Below, one piece after another: positions 10,950-22,689 of a stretch of 64,000 nucleotides of DNA. Position 1 is the stretch's first letter. Each line of letters begins with the position of its first letter. The notes below the pieces were generated by a model. That model was given only the letters and a program-made list of their open reading frames with translations, searched no databases and had not been told where the DNA came from. Source of the DNA: Ceratopteris richardii (taxonomy: Eukaryota > Streptophyta > Polypodiopsida > Polypodiales > Pteridaceae); assembly GCA_020310875.1 (NCBI GenBank), contig CM035437.1, forward strand, positions 48,311,296 to 48,375,295, given 5' to 3'. A program made the position numbers and the translations under genes.

Positions 10950-11157
10950 CTCTAGTAGTTGGTTAGCACGATGGTCTACCATGGCCTTCAATTTTGAAGG
11001 CTGTCTACACATGGTCCTTATATTTCATATTTTTTGGTGTAATTTTTGAAGGTCTAATAAAATTCATGATCTAAACTGGCCGAAACGGCCAAAACAGCCG
11101 TCATAAATCAAGTATGCAGGCAAGGATTCGAGTTAGATGATAGCTTTTGGGCTCTTA
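10950..11157 (+). repeat. Dispersed repeat R2, copy a
   Basis: About 210 bp, starting near AGTTGGTTAGCACGATGG and ending GATAGCTTTTGGGCTCTT, match 13955-14185 with many substitutions and small gaps. GGTTAGCACGATGG resembles a pol III box A and GGATTCGAGTT a box B. The spacing is far larger than in a tRNA-derived SINE head, so that reading is weak. Confidence 0.7.
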
Positions 11158-11847
11158 GAGGAAGTCAAAGATATCTTGAATAAAACTTAATGGGGGAATG
11201 CCCCTTTTTTCGGATCCAACAAGCTTCCAAATAAGATTATGAACCAGTGTTCTTATAGAATATTGATGTCCCCACAAAGTTCATCAAGTGTTTCATCACC
11301 AAAGTATTTTGTTATTGTTAGATTAGGTAGAGCTAATATTGGCCAAAACCAAAAAATCCAATTTTGTTATTCATTTTAGCCCACACGTCTAATCTCTTCA
11401 TTGAATGGTATTCCCTTACAAAATATACAAGAATAATCTCATTCATAGACATATTAAAGTCTCCTACACGAGTAATAGGAAAATGTAGAGAGCGAGTGTG
11501 TAACCAACAATCAATTCTTTTAGACATTCATGGAAGTTGGCATTCTCTTCTTCAATCATCGAAAGTTGTGGAGGACTCTTCATTATCCACAGGACTCTTT
11601 CCAATGAAGAGTTCATTGATGAAGGACTAAATTTCCTATGAAAGATCATAAAAAGTTTCCTGACCCGATCTACAACCGATTGCCTGTTACCTATGATCAT
11701 TTATTTTTTCCATTCCATATGGGGTAATAGTTTTAGAACCCATTTTGGCGAGTAGAGTGACCTCTATGTTCTTGCATCAATGAGCAACCTCAAGCGGAAA
11801 ATTTTCCTTTGTCCAGAAATTCCAAAACGTTTCCCACTACAAACTAC
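11158..11847. other. Non-coding stretch
   Basis: No supported gene was found. Short open frames on both strands lack recognisable domains. Confidence 0.5.
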
Positions 11848-12619
11848 ACAATGCCTTTGACTTTGTCTTTCTTTTTCCTTTTTTTCTCTTTTTTTAGGGG
11901 GGGTAGCAAGGGCATGGTCAAACAAAGTATCCTTTCTATATATTTTAATGTATTTGAAATTAAATGAGAAACTGTAATGGTTAGATGTGCCTAGCTCTGC
12001 TTCTCAATGAATCATTGTTGGACACAAAGACCGACACATATCACCAACACCTTCGCTGCTTTTCTAACTCCACCTCACCCACCCAAGTGTTTCTAGCTTT
12101 CTTGCCTCACAATGTGGGCCTTTATCCACTTAAAACCTCCCCCCCCCCCCCCAAAAAAAAAAAAAAAACAAGTTCAAGGGTCCTTACTCAACATACGATA
12201 CTTCATGCTTCCCCAACTACCATTTTCCTCCCATCACTCCTCAGCTGGGTGCTTTATACACCTCACCTTTATGACTATCTCTACTCCCTTTGTACCTTAA
12301 AACGGTAGCCCCTCACTCCTCCAAACCACCCAACTCGGTGTGTCTCATTTGTCATTTGTCAAACTTGGTTGGTTGGTTTTTCGTTTGCCAAGCTTGGCCG
12401 TTGGTTTTTCATTTGTCATTTGTTAAGCTTGGTTGGTGATTCCAGTCTTGTTCTAGGTGGAACACTAGATAAATTTTTTTGCGCCACCATCCATACTTTC
12501 ACATAAGGAGGAAAATTGAGATTTGCCGATAGTGAAAGAAAGACTGAAGAAAAGAGATAGTAAATGAAAAACTAACTAACCATTAGCTTTTAAGTACATA
12601 ACATTTTTTTATGTAGAGG
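11848..12619 (+). repeat. Dispersed repeat R1, copy a, left part
   Basis: Matches 18121-18770, from AATGCCTTTGACTTT through the TCATTTGTCAAGCTTGGTTGG motifs to the GTAGA(G/A)GGCCACACATTCTT word. A C-run followed by an A-run sits at 12137-12168. The rest of R1 resumes at 14958 after an insertion. Confidence 0.8.
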
Positions 12620-12632
12620 GCCACACATTCTT

Positions 12633-13830
12633 CTTCCTCTATCTCGGTGATTTTTGCCTTGCCCATGCGATTTTTCCCTTGATGTCATTAGTCTTCAAAA
12701 AATCTGACTCGAACTCACGAGAGACGTATTCTCCCCCTCCATCTGACCTTAGACACTTTATGTACTTGCAATATTCTCTTTCAACCATATTTTGAACTTT
12801 TTGAAGTAATAAAAAACATCTGATTTATTCTTCATACAATAGAGCCAAGCAATCCTTGTGCAATCACCTATGAATTTTATTCTTCATACAATAGAGCCAA
12901 GCAATCCTTGTGCAATCATCTTCATACAATCATCTGATTTATTCTTCATACAATAGAGCCAAGCAATCCTTGTGCAATCATCAATGAATTTTACAAAGTA
13001 GCTATTAACTCCAATTGAATTCTCCTTTGATTGTACCCAAACTTTTGTACGGATGAGATCAAGTGGATGATAGCTCACATAATTGTCCTTTTCAAATGGC
13101 AGCCTAGTTTCCCAATTGAGTAGGTTCACACAAATTCTTCAAGTTTTGATTATAGAGGCTAGGTAACCCTAGAACTAACCTCTTCCTCACCATGTCCTCG
13201 AACTTTTGAGTATTGATATGTCCATATCTTTTGTGCCATAGATCCAATTCTTCTACCTTCATGTTTCCAAATATAAAGTAGGTTGTGTGGTTGAAGTTAG
13301 GCTTCACATCCAAAGCGAATTATAACCTTCCCTCCTTCCTATCTTGGCTATTAATTTGTACCCCTCTTTAGGGTTTCCCACAAAAGCATCCCTTTTATTT
13401 GAACTTGAGCTATTTTGTTGGTTCATGCTTCATAAGGTATTCCTGAGTGTATTATTGGGGTGGAGGCTCTTTTTATCAAGTAAAAAATTGTTTTAATTGC
13501 ATCAAACCAATAAAAATAAGCTATATTTGTCTAATTCAATATGGATCTTGCCACTTCTATGATATATATCTTCTTCTTTTTTGTTACCCCATTTTTTTTG
13601 TGGTGTATACCTACAAGTGAAATTCCATTTGATGCTTTGGGAAAATAAATAATTAGAGAATTATTCAGAGAAAATATCTCCCCCTCCATCTAACCTTAGA
13701 ACCTTCACACACCTATTTGGCTCCTCTACATGTAGCTTGAATTGTTTGAAACTATTGAACACATCTGAGTTTTTCTTAACTAGTATACTAGATCAAAGTA
13801 ATCCTTGTACAATAATCTATGTATTATATG
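12633..13830 (-). pseudogene. Copia integrase relics nested in R1
   Basis: At least two minus-strand integrase pieces are present. One spans about 13310-12650: GAG-pre-integrase (LDLWHKRYGHINTQKFEDM) then VKFIDDCTRIAWLY. The other spans about 13830-13570: SDVFNSFKQFKLHVE, a DGGGD variant of the catalytic DGGGE motif, and TCRYTPQ. Both are broken by stops, frameshifts and internal repeats. This block and its flanks (to 14957) interrupt R1, which is continuous at 18121-19218. GCCACACATTCTT at 12620 and GCCACATATTCTT at 14958 flank the block like a degenerate 13-bp target-site duplication. Confidence 0.8.
12827..12982. repeat. Three copies of a ~40-bp repeat inside the integrase relic
   Basis: ATTCTTCATACAATAGAGCC and the following AAGCAATCCTTGTGCAATCA occur at about 12827, 12879 and 12941 with variable linkers. 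Each encodes the DDCTRIAWLYCMKN-like part of integrase, so this is local amplification after the element died. Confidence 0.85.
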
Positions 13831-13954
13831 ACAAAGCATTTAGTTTTCTCTAAAGGTTCCTCCTTGGTTGGACTTCAAACATCTGTGTGTGTGTGTGAGC
13901 TCCAATGGATGATTGGTTGTGTAGGTGTTCTTCTTGAAAGACATCCTTGTTCGC

Positions 13955-14185
13955 TTGCACTAGTTGGTTGGTTGGTTAGCACGATGGTCTACCATGGCGT
14001 TCAATTTTGAAGGCTATCTGCATATGATGCTACCCATATTTCACATTTTTCCGTGTAATTTTTGAAGGTCTAACAAAATTCATGGCCCTATTTTAAGATC
14101 TAAAATGGCCGAAATGGACAGCACAGCCGTGAAAAATCAACGATGGAGTGAGGATTCAAGTTAGGTGATAGCTTTTGGGCTCTTG
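13955..14185 (+). repeat. Dispersed repeat R2, copy b
   Basis: Second member of R2: GGTTAGCACGATGGTCTACC, AATTTTTGAAGGTCTAA and GATAGCTTTTGGGCTCTT are shared with 10950-11157. The divergence shows the R2 duplication is much older than the 31-kb duplication. Confidence 0.7.
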
Positions 14186-14957
14186 GATTTAGGCCCTTGG
14201 GCAGCTCTCTACTCGGCCTTTGGGTTAATGTTTATTAATCTAAGCCAGCTGTTTTGTTTGGAGTTAGTGTTTCTTAGTCTAATCCAGTTGTTCTTGTTTG
14301 GTCTTAAAGCCGACCCAAGGATCTCATGTTCAATTATGTTCGTTTGTGGGAAATGGAGGGATCTCATGGGTATTTTCAATTAATTCAAGTGCAATCCAAA
14401 GATGTGGAAAACAGGGCTATGTGTCTATTATGTTCATTCTCACTTGTACTTTCAATTAATTCAAAGTAATCAAAAGAGATTAACCCCCACACCAAACCTC
14501 CTTTAACAAGAACATGCTATTTAAGAAGATGTTTCCTTTAAGCCTAACCCTTCGTTTGTGAGAAATGGAGAGGTGTCATGAGTACTAGGGTTATGTATTA
14601 GTGTCCAACTCTTCAGATATGTGGAAAACAAGGGCGTGAATGCATGTTCATTTTCATTTGCACTTTCAATCAATTCATGCCTATTCAAAGAAATCAAAAA
14701 CGCTATTTGAGTTAGGAATTGTGAAGCAGCTGCACATGTTCACTTCGTCAAAAGATAATTAACATTATATATATGTTCGATTTAAAATTTCGAATATTTT
14801 TCAATAAGGTGGGTTGAGAAATATTATTACTTACGGAAAGAAAAGCATTTTTTTTTTCTTTTCATTTTGTGTGTTTAGAAGTTCAACCTTATCATCTACT
14901 CTCTTTATGATTTTGAAAGAACAAACTCGCTTCAATAAGGGAGCCCACTAATAACCG
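14186..14957. other. Non-coding stretch
   Basis: AT-rich sequence with no recognised homology. A short word near 14350-14400 (GGAAATGGAGGGATCTCATG) recurs in altered form near 14570, hinting at an old local duplication. Confidence 0.4.
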
Positions 14958-15408
14958 GCCACATATTCTTATGGCAAGCTGTAGTACCACTACTCTATGC
15001 CAAGGATTTAACAATGATTCAGCTCTCACTATCAATGATATCCTTTTTCCTAATTTAACAATGATTCAGCTTTCACTATTAGCTTTATCCTTTTTCCTAG
15101 CCAATCACAATTTTTTTATTCTTCCATTCGGCCATAACCATCACGGTAATCAAGCTCGTTGAATTCGTTCTGGAGAGGATGCAAAACCTTCTTACTCACT
15201 CCATTGTCTTTCTGAGGTTCTTATTATTAATTGTTTCTCCTCCGAAAAATGGTAAATCCTTCAATATTGAGCTTATTCATGATTTTTCTTGTGGAATTCA
15301 TGTCCACAAGCACAACATTCTAGGGGATCATAAGAATCTTCTCCCGTATGTGCAAAGAGTATTTGTCTATATGGATCTTATCTTCATCCTTCCTCTATTT
15401 TTTCTAAA
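14958..15408 (+). repeat. Dispersed repeat R1, copy a, right part
   Basis: Matches 18770-19218, starting at ATGGCAAGCTGTAGTACCAC and ending near CTCTATTTTTTCTAAA. A 109-residue open frame runs through it but resembles no protein I recognise. Confidence 0.75.
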
Positions 15409-15704
15409 CGAAAATAAATCATTAAGGGAAACTCCAAATAATGAGGATGAAGTTGTCTTTCCACCACCAATGCCCACCCTAGAACCTAAGTTGGTTATTA
15501 AAAAATAATAATATTTTATACAGACAATAGTTCGTACATATATGAATAAATGCATCCATGCATGTATACATACATACATACATATATACATGCATAACAT
15601 ACACCCATACAAACGTAGGTATACATACATGAATACTCAATTGCATACATGCTGAAATATTTAAATTTATGCATACATAACACACACATATATGTGTGTA
15701 TGTG

Positions 15705-16454
<750 letters not shown>

Positions 16455-16795
16455 AAGGTTAAATATTAAGTTCCCTACCTTCAAGGGGTTAGTTCATGAA
16501 GATTCAAATGATCACATAAGGAGATTCCTCTCCTTATACTGTAGATGTGGGCTTCAACATCGGGAGGATGCTATGTTGGTGTTCTTCCCTTCCCACATTA
16601 GAAGGACTTGCAGATAAATGGTATAGTCAATATTTGGACAAGCACTTCTCCATGTGGTAAGCCTTGAAGACATCCTTCTGTCAAATATTTCAGCCAACTG
16701 ACTCTTCAAAATGAGCTTTACATCATCTCAAAAACTTGAAGTTATAGCCAGGTGAATCTTTTCATGAATCCATGTCACGAGGAAGGAGATAAGGA
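16455..16795 (+). pseudogene. Ty3/gypsy-like gag relic
   Basis: Read across frames, the plus strand gives FPTFKGLVHEDSNDHIRRFL, then an ADKWYSQYLDKHFSMW-like stretch, a TSFCQIFQPTDSSK-like stretch and PGESFHESMSR. This is the order of a retrotransposon gag capsid domain (the F.G..DP..H..F start, the A..WY core, and the later W..L...F..F and G.S...F parts). There are at least two frameshifts and several stops. No RT or integrase of a gypsy element follows; CA and TTC repeats come next. The assignment rests on pattern similarity by eye. Confidence 0.55.
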
Positions 16796-16802
16796 AGAGA
16801 GC

Positions 16803-16820
16803 TCACACACACACACACAC
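16803..16820. repeat. (CA)n microsatellite
   Basis: A short CA run of about 18 bp just before the TTC tract. Confidence 0.9.
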
Positions 16821-16870
16821 TCACAATCAAAGAGAAGCACACACATAGATTGAGGCAAGGAAGAATGAGC

Positions 16871-16962
16871 TTCTTCTTCTTCTTCTTCTTCTTCTTCTTC
16901 TTCTTCTTCTTCTTCTTCTTCTTCTTCTTCTTCTTCTTCTTCTTCTTCTTCTTCTTCTTCTT

Positions 16963-16993
<31 letters not shown>

Positions 16994-17072
16994 TTCTTCT
17001 TCTTCTTCTTCTTCTTCTTCTTCTTCTTCTTCTCCTTCTTCTTCTTCTTCTTCTTCTTCTTCTTCTTCTTCT
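16871..17072. repeat. (TTC)n microsatellite, about 200 bp
   Basis: A nearly pure TTC/GAA triplet run with two single-base interruptions (TTA near 16990, TCC near 17034). The second copy is broken by several extra or missing bases. Long poly-Phe, poly-Leu or poly-Lys frames here are repeat artefacts. Confidence 0.97.
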
Positions 17073-17341
17073 TTGACATAAAAGGAATGTACAAGAATGA
17101 CCTAAAACAACAATACAACAAGTGCAATATATGAAGAACGGTACAAAAAGAAAATGCTAATGTCGACGAATGAGTGAGGTGGCAAGAAACAAATGTGCCA
17201 TCACTCTTGGTAGATAAATCTAGTAAGTCTCAATGAAGTATCCCTAACATATACCGGTGTGACCACTATACATGTCAGAGAAATGAAAAAGTGATATGTG
17301 TCAACCTGGAACATCACATGTTGAGCTTGATATTTTAGCAC

Positions 17342-18120
17342 TCCCCCTCAAGCTCAACGTCATGTCCTCTAATCCAAGCATCTTCTGAAACGTCTTCACC
17401 TTCTCTGATCCAAGTGCTTTACTGAAGATATCAGCAACCTGCTCATATGTCCACACATAAACAAGATCAATATCACCTCCAAATACCTTCTCACTGATGA
17501 AGTGATAATGTACCTTGATATTCTTTGTTCTAGCATGAAAAACAGGATTTCATGCTAACTGAATGCTACTAAGATTATCACAATAGATTATGATTGGCTT
17601 TTGCACATTCTATCTGGAATGCTACCAACCCAATCTACATCGGTGTATCCATGAACGTGCAACCCTACACCAACTTCATAAAGCAATGCATAATCCAAGG
17701 TAGCACTCACATAATGTAGAGTGTGCCTTAGAGCATCCAAATGTGGCTTCCTAGAAACCTGCATAAATTGACTTTCAAGTCCAACAGTGTAGCTTAGATC
17801 AAGCCTTGTAATTGTGAGATATATCAAGCTTCCCATAATTTTCCTGTACATAGTATCATTTTCCAATGCTTCACATGTCAGAATCCTGCATAAGGAGTTG
17901 CTTTACCTCATTAATGCTTGCTTCATTGTCACCTCCTACGATCAACTCATCAACATAAATAGCCACAATCGTGATGCCATCATCACCCTTCCTTGCATAT
18001 AATGAATGATCTGCATCACAAATAGAAAATCCAACAGTAGTCAAATAATCAGTAATCCTTGCATGCCAAGCACGAGTGGCTTGTTTAAGCCCATACAAAG
18101 CCTTTTGCAACCTAGAACCT
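17342..18120 (-). pseudogene. Copia element D: RT end and RNase H relic
   Basis: Reading leftwards from 18120, the RT part is QKALYGLKQATRAWHARI, then VAIYVDELIVGG, where the usual YVDD is YVDE. The connection domain (GSLIYLTITRLDLSYTVG) lies at 17860-17600. RNase H traces (NPVFHAR-like and ADIFSKAL-like in the minus frames) extend to about 17345, where CTCCCCCTCAA on the plus strand marks a polypurine tract on the minus strand. Frameshifts separate the parts and everything upstream of RT motif 4 is missing, replaced by repeat R1. Not functional. Confidence 0.85.
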
Positions 18121-19218
18121 GCACAATGCCTTTGACTTTTTCTTTCCTTTCTATATATTTTAATGTATTGGGAATTGAATGAGAAATTGTAATGGCTGGC
18201 TGAGCCTGATGACTCATTGTTGGAAAACAATGTTCGACACACAACACCAATATCTTCGTTGCTTTTCTAAGTCTACTTCCCCCACCCACGTGATTCTAGA
18301 CTTCCTGCCTCACATCCTTACTCAACGTACGCCACTTCATGAACCCCGCAACTACCATCTTCCTGCCATCACTCCTCGACTAGGTGTGCACGATACCTCG
18401 ACCTTCTCCCTCTCTCTACTCCCTTTCTACCTTATTATGATAGCCTCTCACTCCTCCTAACCGCCCTCTCGGGGTGCCTCATTTGTCATTTATCAAGCTT
18501 GGTTGGTTGGTTTGTCATTTTTCAATCTTGGTTGTCTGGTTTATCATTTGTCACTTGTCAAGCTTGGTTGGTCGTTGTGGTCTTGTTCCAGGTGGAACAC
18601 GCGATAAATTTTGTTGTGCCACCATCCATGCATTCACATATGGAGCAACACTGAGATTTGCCGACATCTTCTAAGAAATGAAAAGAAGAGTGAAAAAAAG
18701 AGACAGTAAATGAAAAACTAACCAATCATTAGCTTGTAAGTACATTACATTTGGTGATGTAGAAGGCCACACATTCTTATGGCAAGCTGTAGTACCACTA
18801 CTCTATGCCAAGAAATTAACAATGATTCAGCTTTCACTATCAATGATATCATTTTTCCTAATTTAACAATGATTCAGCTTTCATTATCAAGTTTATCCTT
18901 TTTCCTAGCCAATCACAATTATTTTATTCTCCCATTCAACCACAACCATCACGGTAATCAAGCTCGTTGAATTCCTTCTGGAGAGGATTCAAAACCTTCT
19001 TATTCACTCCATTCTCTTTCTGAAATTCTTATTATATTAATTGTTTCTCCTCCGAAAAATTGTAAATCCCTTCAATATTGAGCTTAATCATGAATTTCCT
19101 TGTGGATTTCATGTCCACAAGCACAACATTCTAGAGGATCATAAGAATCTTCTCCCGTATGTGCAAAGAGTATTTGTCTACATGGATCTTGTCTTCATCC
19201 TTCCTCTATTTTTCTAAA
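18121..19218 (+). repeat. Dispersed repeat R1, copy b (uninterrupted)
   Basis: About 1.1 kb matching 11848-12619 plus 14958-15408 in the same order and orientation, without the 2.3-kb block between them. It begins exactly where element D stops. No terminal inverted repeats and no coding domain were recognised, so its class is unknown. Confidence 0.8.
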
Positions 19219-19689
19219 GATATTCTTGCTTAGGGGATGCTCCCTAATCATATCCTTTGCATGCCACAATGAAAACAAGCACTCAGTATGGTCTTCTAAA
19301 TTAGTCATTTTCTTCATGTTCCTTGTTTCCCACGGTCAATAATGATACACTTTGATAGCTTTCTACTTATGTCCATTTTCACACATTTGAGGATGTCAAT
19401 GGACTTTGAAAGTGTCAGAGCCCAACTCATATATTATTTGTCCATGCACTTTGATGTTCATGTCTAGAAGATGACCCATCAGACCACAATCTTGTTAATG
19501 AAATTTCAAAGGTAGAATTGCTTGGGGACAAATCCTCATCCTTTTTATCATCTATACCTATTGTTCAAGAATTTTCATATGTAATGTACATATTATACAA
19601 GCTACATTTCTGAGATCTCTTCACTTCCTTCAATGACTTCTTTGACTTCATTTTGACATCTGACCTGCTTCGAGCACTTCATAATCATC
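19219..19689. other. Non-coding stretch
   Basis: No recognised feature. Confidence 0.4.
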
Positions 19690-20760
19690 AATTGGTGATT
19701 GCTTTGTTCCAACACACCTTGTCATTTCCATGAGTGACCTAATGTTTCTTTCAGCAACTCCATTCTGTTAATGTGTATACGGCACTATATTGATGTTATA
19801 TCCCATGTTCGGCCAAAAATGCATTAAAATCAGAAGACATGTATTCCCCCATTGATAAGAATGAAGGGTGTCCATTTTGCATGGTGACAGATTTTCAACC
19901 AGAACTAGAAACTGTTTGAAGCATATAAACACTTAGGAATTTGCTTTCAATGGATACACCCATGCATGCCTGGAAAAATCATCAATGAAACTCACAAAGT
20001 AAAGGTAGCTCCCAAAAGAAGGTGTCTACATAGGACCACAGGCATCACTATGAACAAGCTGCAATTTCTGAGTACCCCGAACAAAACCATCTTTTGGGAA
20101 GGAGGAATGGTGCTTTTTTCCCAAAATATAGCCTTCACAAACATGTTTACAAGGTGCCTCAATTTTGGGCATAGAGAACACCGTTTCAGATTTCTACAGG
20201 CATAGCAAACTAGTGAAATTCAGATACCAAAGCGTGCATGCCAAAGATTTGCATCTGACATAGCCTGAGAATCTTGAACTCTATATGCTGAATAATTCAC
20301 AGATTTTGAATAATCTATGAGCTTATACAACCCATGACATAAAATGCCAAAAGCAATAATGACATTGCCATTTGACAAATCATGAACTGTACATCTATCA
20401 TCAACAAATTTCACAACCAAGATAATCTTGGCTAATTCTAAAATGAATAATAGATTTTTCTTTATCCCTCACAATATAAAACCACTACCATCAATAGTAG
20501 TCTGAATAATCTTACCAACTCCCATGATAGGATAAGAGGAGTTGTTGGCACATGTGACATAATCCCTTGTAGGGGTAGGCTCAGGTGAAGTGAAGAAGCT
20601 ATGCTACAAGGTAATATCTTTGGTTGCCCCACTATCAAAGTATGGAATATCTTAGTCTACTAAAGACATACACTGGCCATGAGCAGATGGTTCATAACTA
20701 CAAAAAGTAGTAAATGCCCATTACTCATTCTGCACAATGTTAGAAAACTCTTTTTTGGTG
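19690..20760 (-). pseudogene. Copia element E: protease, GAG-pre-integrase and integrase relic
   Basis: On the minus strand, from about 20690 leftwards: protease (PYFDSGATKDIT), a CANNSSYPIMGVGKI stretch very like element A' (CANNASYPIIGVGEI), then KFVDDRCTVHDLSNGNVI and ANLWHARFG of the GAG-pre-integrase. Integrase fragments follow down to about 19690 (DDFSRHAWVYP-like and an NGVAERN-like region near 19760). Many stops and frameshifts. The family is related to A/A'. It lies directly beside element F, which runs the other way and supplies the RT half. Confidence 0.85.
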
Positions 20761-20779
20761 TAGAGGCCTCTGCAGCAAC

Positions 20780-22132
20780 CATTTTGGTATAAAGCAAGGT
20801 TGGTTGCCAAAAGTTTTACTCAACCCTATGGCATAGAGTTTGAGGAAATATTGAGTCTAGTAGCTAAGATCTCTACCATAAGGAGTTTGATTGCATTTTC
20901 AGCCTCAGAAGGTTGGAATATGTACTAGTTGGATGTGAAGAATGATTTCCTAAATGGAAAGCTCAAAGTAGTAGTCTTCATGGAGCAACCACAAGGCTTT
21001 GAAGATGAGAGGCTTCCACATAATGTATGTAGTCTTAAGAAGGCTCTTTATGGACTGACGCAAGACCCAAGGGCTTGGAACCGAAGAATTGTAGCCTACT
21101 TGCTAAAATGTGGATACAATCATCTAAACCTTCCACTCTTTATGAAGAAGGAAGGTAGCAAAACTATTTTCATTTGTATATATGTTGATTATTTGATCGT
21201 TACAAGGGGTGATGAAGCAAAAATCAATGACATAAAGAGGAAGCTTGAATGTGAGTTTAAAATCTTTGATTTAGGGATTTTAAGGTACTTCCTTGGGATT
21301 GAAGTATTATGCAAAGAAGAAGGTATATACTTGATAAAAATGAAATACATTCGAGATCGTTTGAAGAAGTTTGGCTTGTGTGATTGCAAGCCCATTTCAA
21401 TCCATTATAAGTAAATGTTAAACTAAGTGTTCATGAAGGTGAAGAAGTAAAGGATGTGATCATGTATAGGTCAATAATTGTCTCTCTATTGTATGCTACT
21501 ATGACAAGAACAAATATTGCACATGTAGTTGGATAATTATCTCAATTTCTATAGGCACCAAGATTACCTCATCTTATTGTAGACAAAAGGGTACTTAGGT
21601 ACCTCAAAGGATTAGTGAATAAAGGGCTATAGTATCCATTTGATGATGGATTAAATGTACAAGCTTATTGTGATGTTGATTGGGAAAGTTCCAATGATGA
21701 CAAGAGGAGCACTAGTGGATATGTTATCATGCTAAGGTAGGAGACCATCTCATGGATGTCAAAAAAACAATCGATAGTGGCTCTCTCCTAGACCGAAATT
21801 GAGTATAGAGGCTTATCACAAGTCTCATGTGAGATTATGTGGATGAAGACTTTTTTTGTTGATCTTGATTTTCAACTTATGCAAGTACCTATTTTTGTGA
21901 AAATATAAGTAGCATGTGCTTGGCTCAAAATCTCGTGTTCCATGCAAGGTCAAAGCATATAGAAGTGCATTACCAATTTATTAAAGAGAAGATCATTTTA
22001 AAGGATTTAAAGGTGGAGTATGTCAATACAAAGGACCAATATGCTGATATGTTTACCGAAGCTTTGGATGGAGCTAAGTTAAAACACTTCAATGCATGCA
22101 TTGAAATGAAGGACCTAGGCATTGAGACTTGA
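20780..22132 (+). pseudogene. Copia element F: RT and RNase H, broken
   Basis: RT begins at about 20796 (YKARLVAKSFTQPYGIEFEE), with an in-frame TAG before LDVKNDFLNG. An open stretch at 20929-21414 contains ALYGLTQDPRAW and FICIYVDYLIV, where the second catalytic Asp of YVDD is changed to Tyr, then FDLGILRYFLGIEV. RNase H follows with several stops (VIMLR, then SKKQSIVALS). It ends clearly in QNLVFHARSKHIEVHYQFI and DMFTEALDGAKLKHF, closing at 22130-22132. The altered active site and stops mean it is inactive. Confidence 0.9.
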
Positions 22133-22139
22133 GGAGAAG

Positions 22140-22680
22140 TGTTGAAAATCAAGTCTCAAACATCAAAAGGAAATCAAGTCTCAAAAATCAAGTCTCAAAC
22201 ATCAAGTGGGCCAATAAAAAAATAAGGACAAAAAGCCTTGGAATCAAATTAGAAGTTCCACCAAACTCAATCAAATTCAAATCTCATGAATCACCCATTA
22301 AAAAGTGCACCTACACTGATTGATCAGTGGTTAACTAGATTGTGCAAAATATAAAAGCTCTATATAAGCACCATCCTAACTTTTTTTCTTCTATTTTATG
22401 CATTCCACAAGTTTTCCCACTTAGTTTATGGAAGTCCTAAACTCCAGTAAGCAGCCCCCTTGCTTTCTTATCTCATGATTTTGCTCCTCTCAATCGAGAG
22501 GTGTAGTTAGGCTTTCACAAAGTCGATTGTATCAAATCACATAGAATTTTTTGCTCTCTCATTGTACTCATTTTTATTGATTTAAAGCTTCATTTGGTCT
22601 CTCAAATAGTCCTTAAAGTTTTCCAAAGTTTCAAGTAGCTTTTACTAGGTGAATTGTGAGAAATTGCCAAGTTTGTGAAG
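22140..22680 (+). repeat. 3' LTR of element F (right edge uncertain)
   Basis: TGTTGAAAATCAAG starts right after GAGGAGAAG, 7 bp past the RNase H stop. Four short AATCAAGTCTCAAA repeats follow, then TATA-like ATATAAAAGC and CTATATAAGC at about 22350-22370, as expected for an LTR promoter. The right end could not be fixed because no partner LTR is present. Confidence 0.5.
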
Positions 22681-22689
22681 CTATATCTC

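Noticed and set aside
10950..11157. A tRNA gene at the box A-like word
   Set aside because: No cloverleaf can be formed nearby and no anticodon arm or paired acceptor stem is seen.
11333..11700. LINE endonuclease relic suggested by a VGDFNMS stretch on the minus strand
   Set aside because: No further endonuclease motifs, and the neighbouring stretch is in the wrong order for a LINE ORF2; the match is too short.
16762..17134. Long poly-Lys, poly-Phe and poly-Leu open frames
   Set aside because: They are translations of the (TTC)n tract, not proteins.
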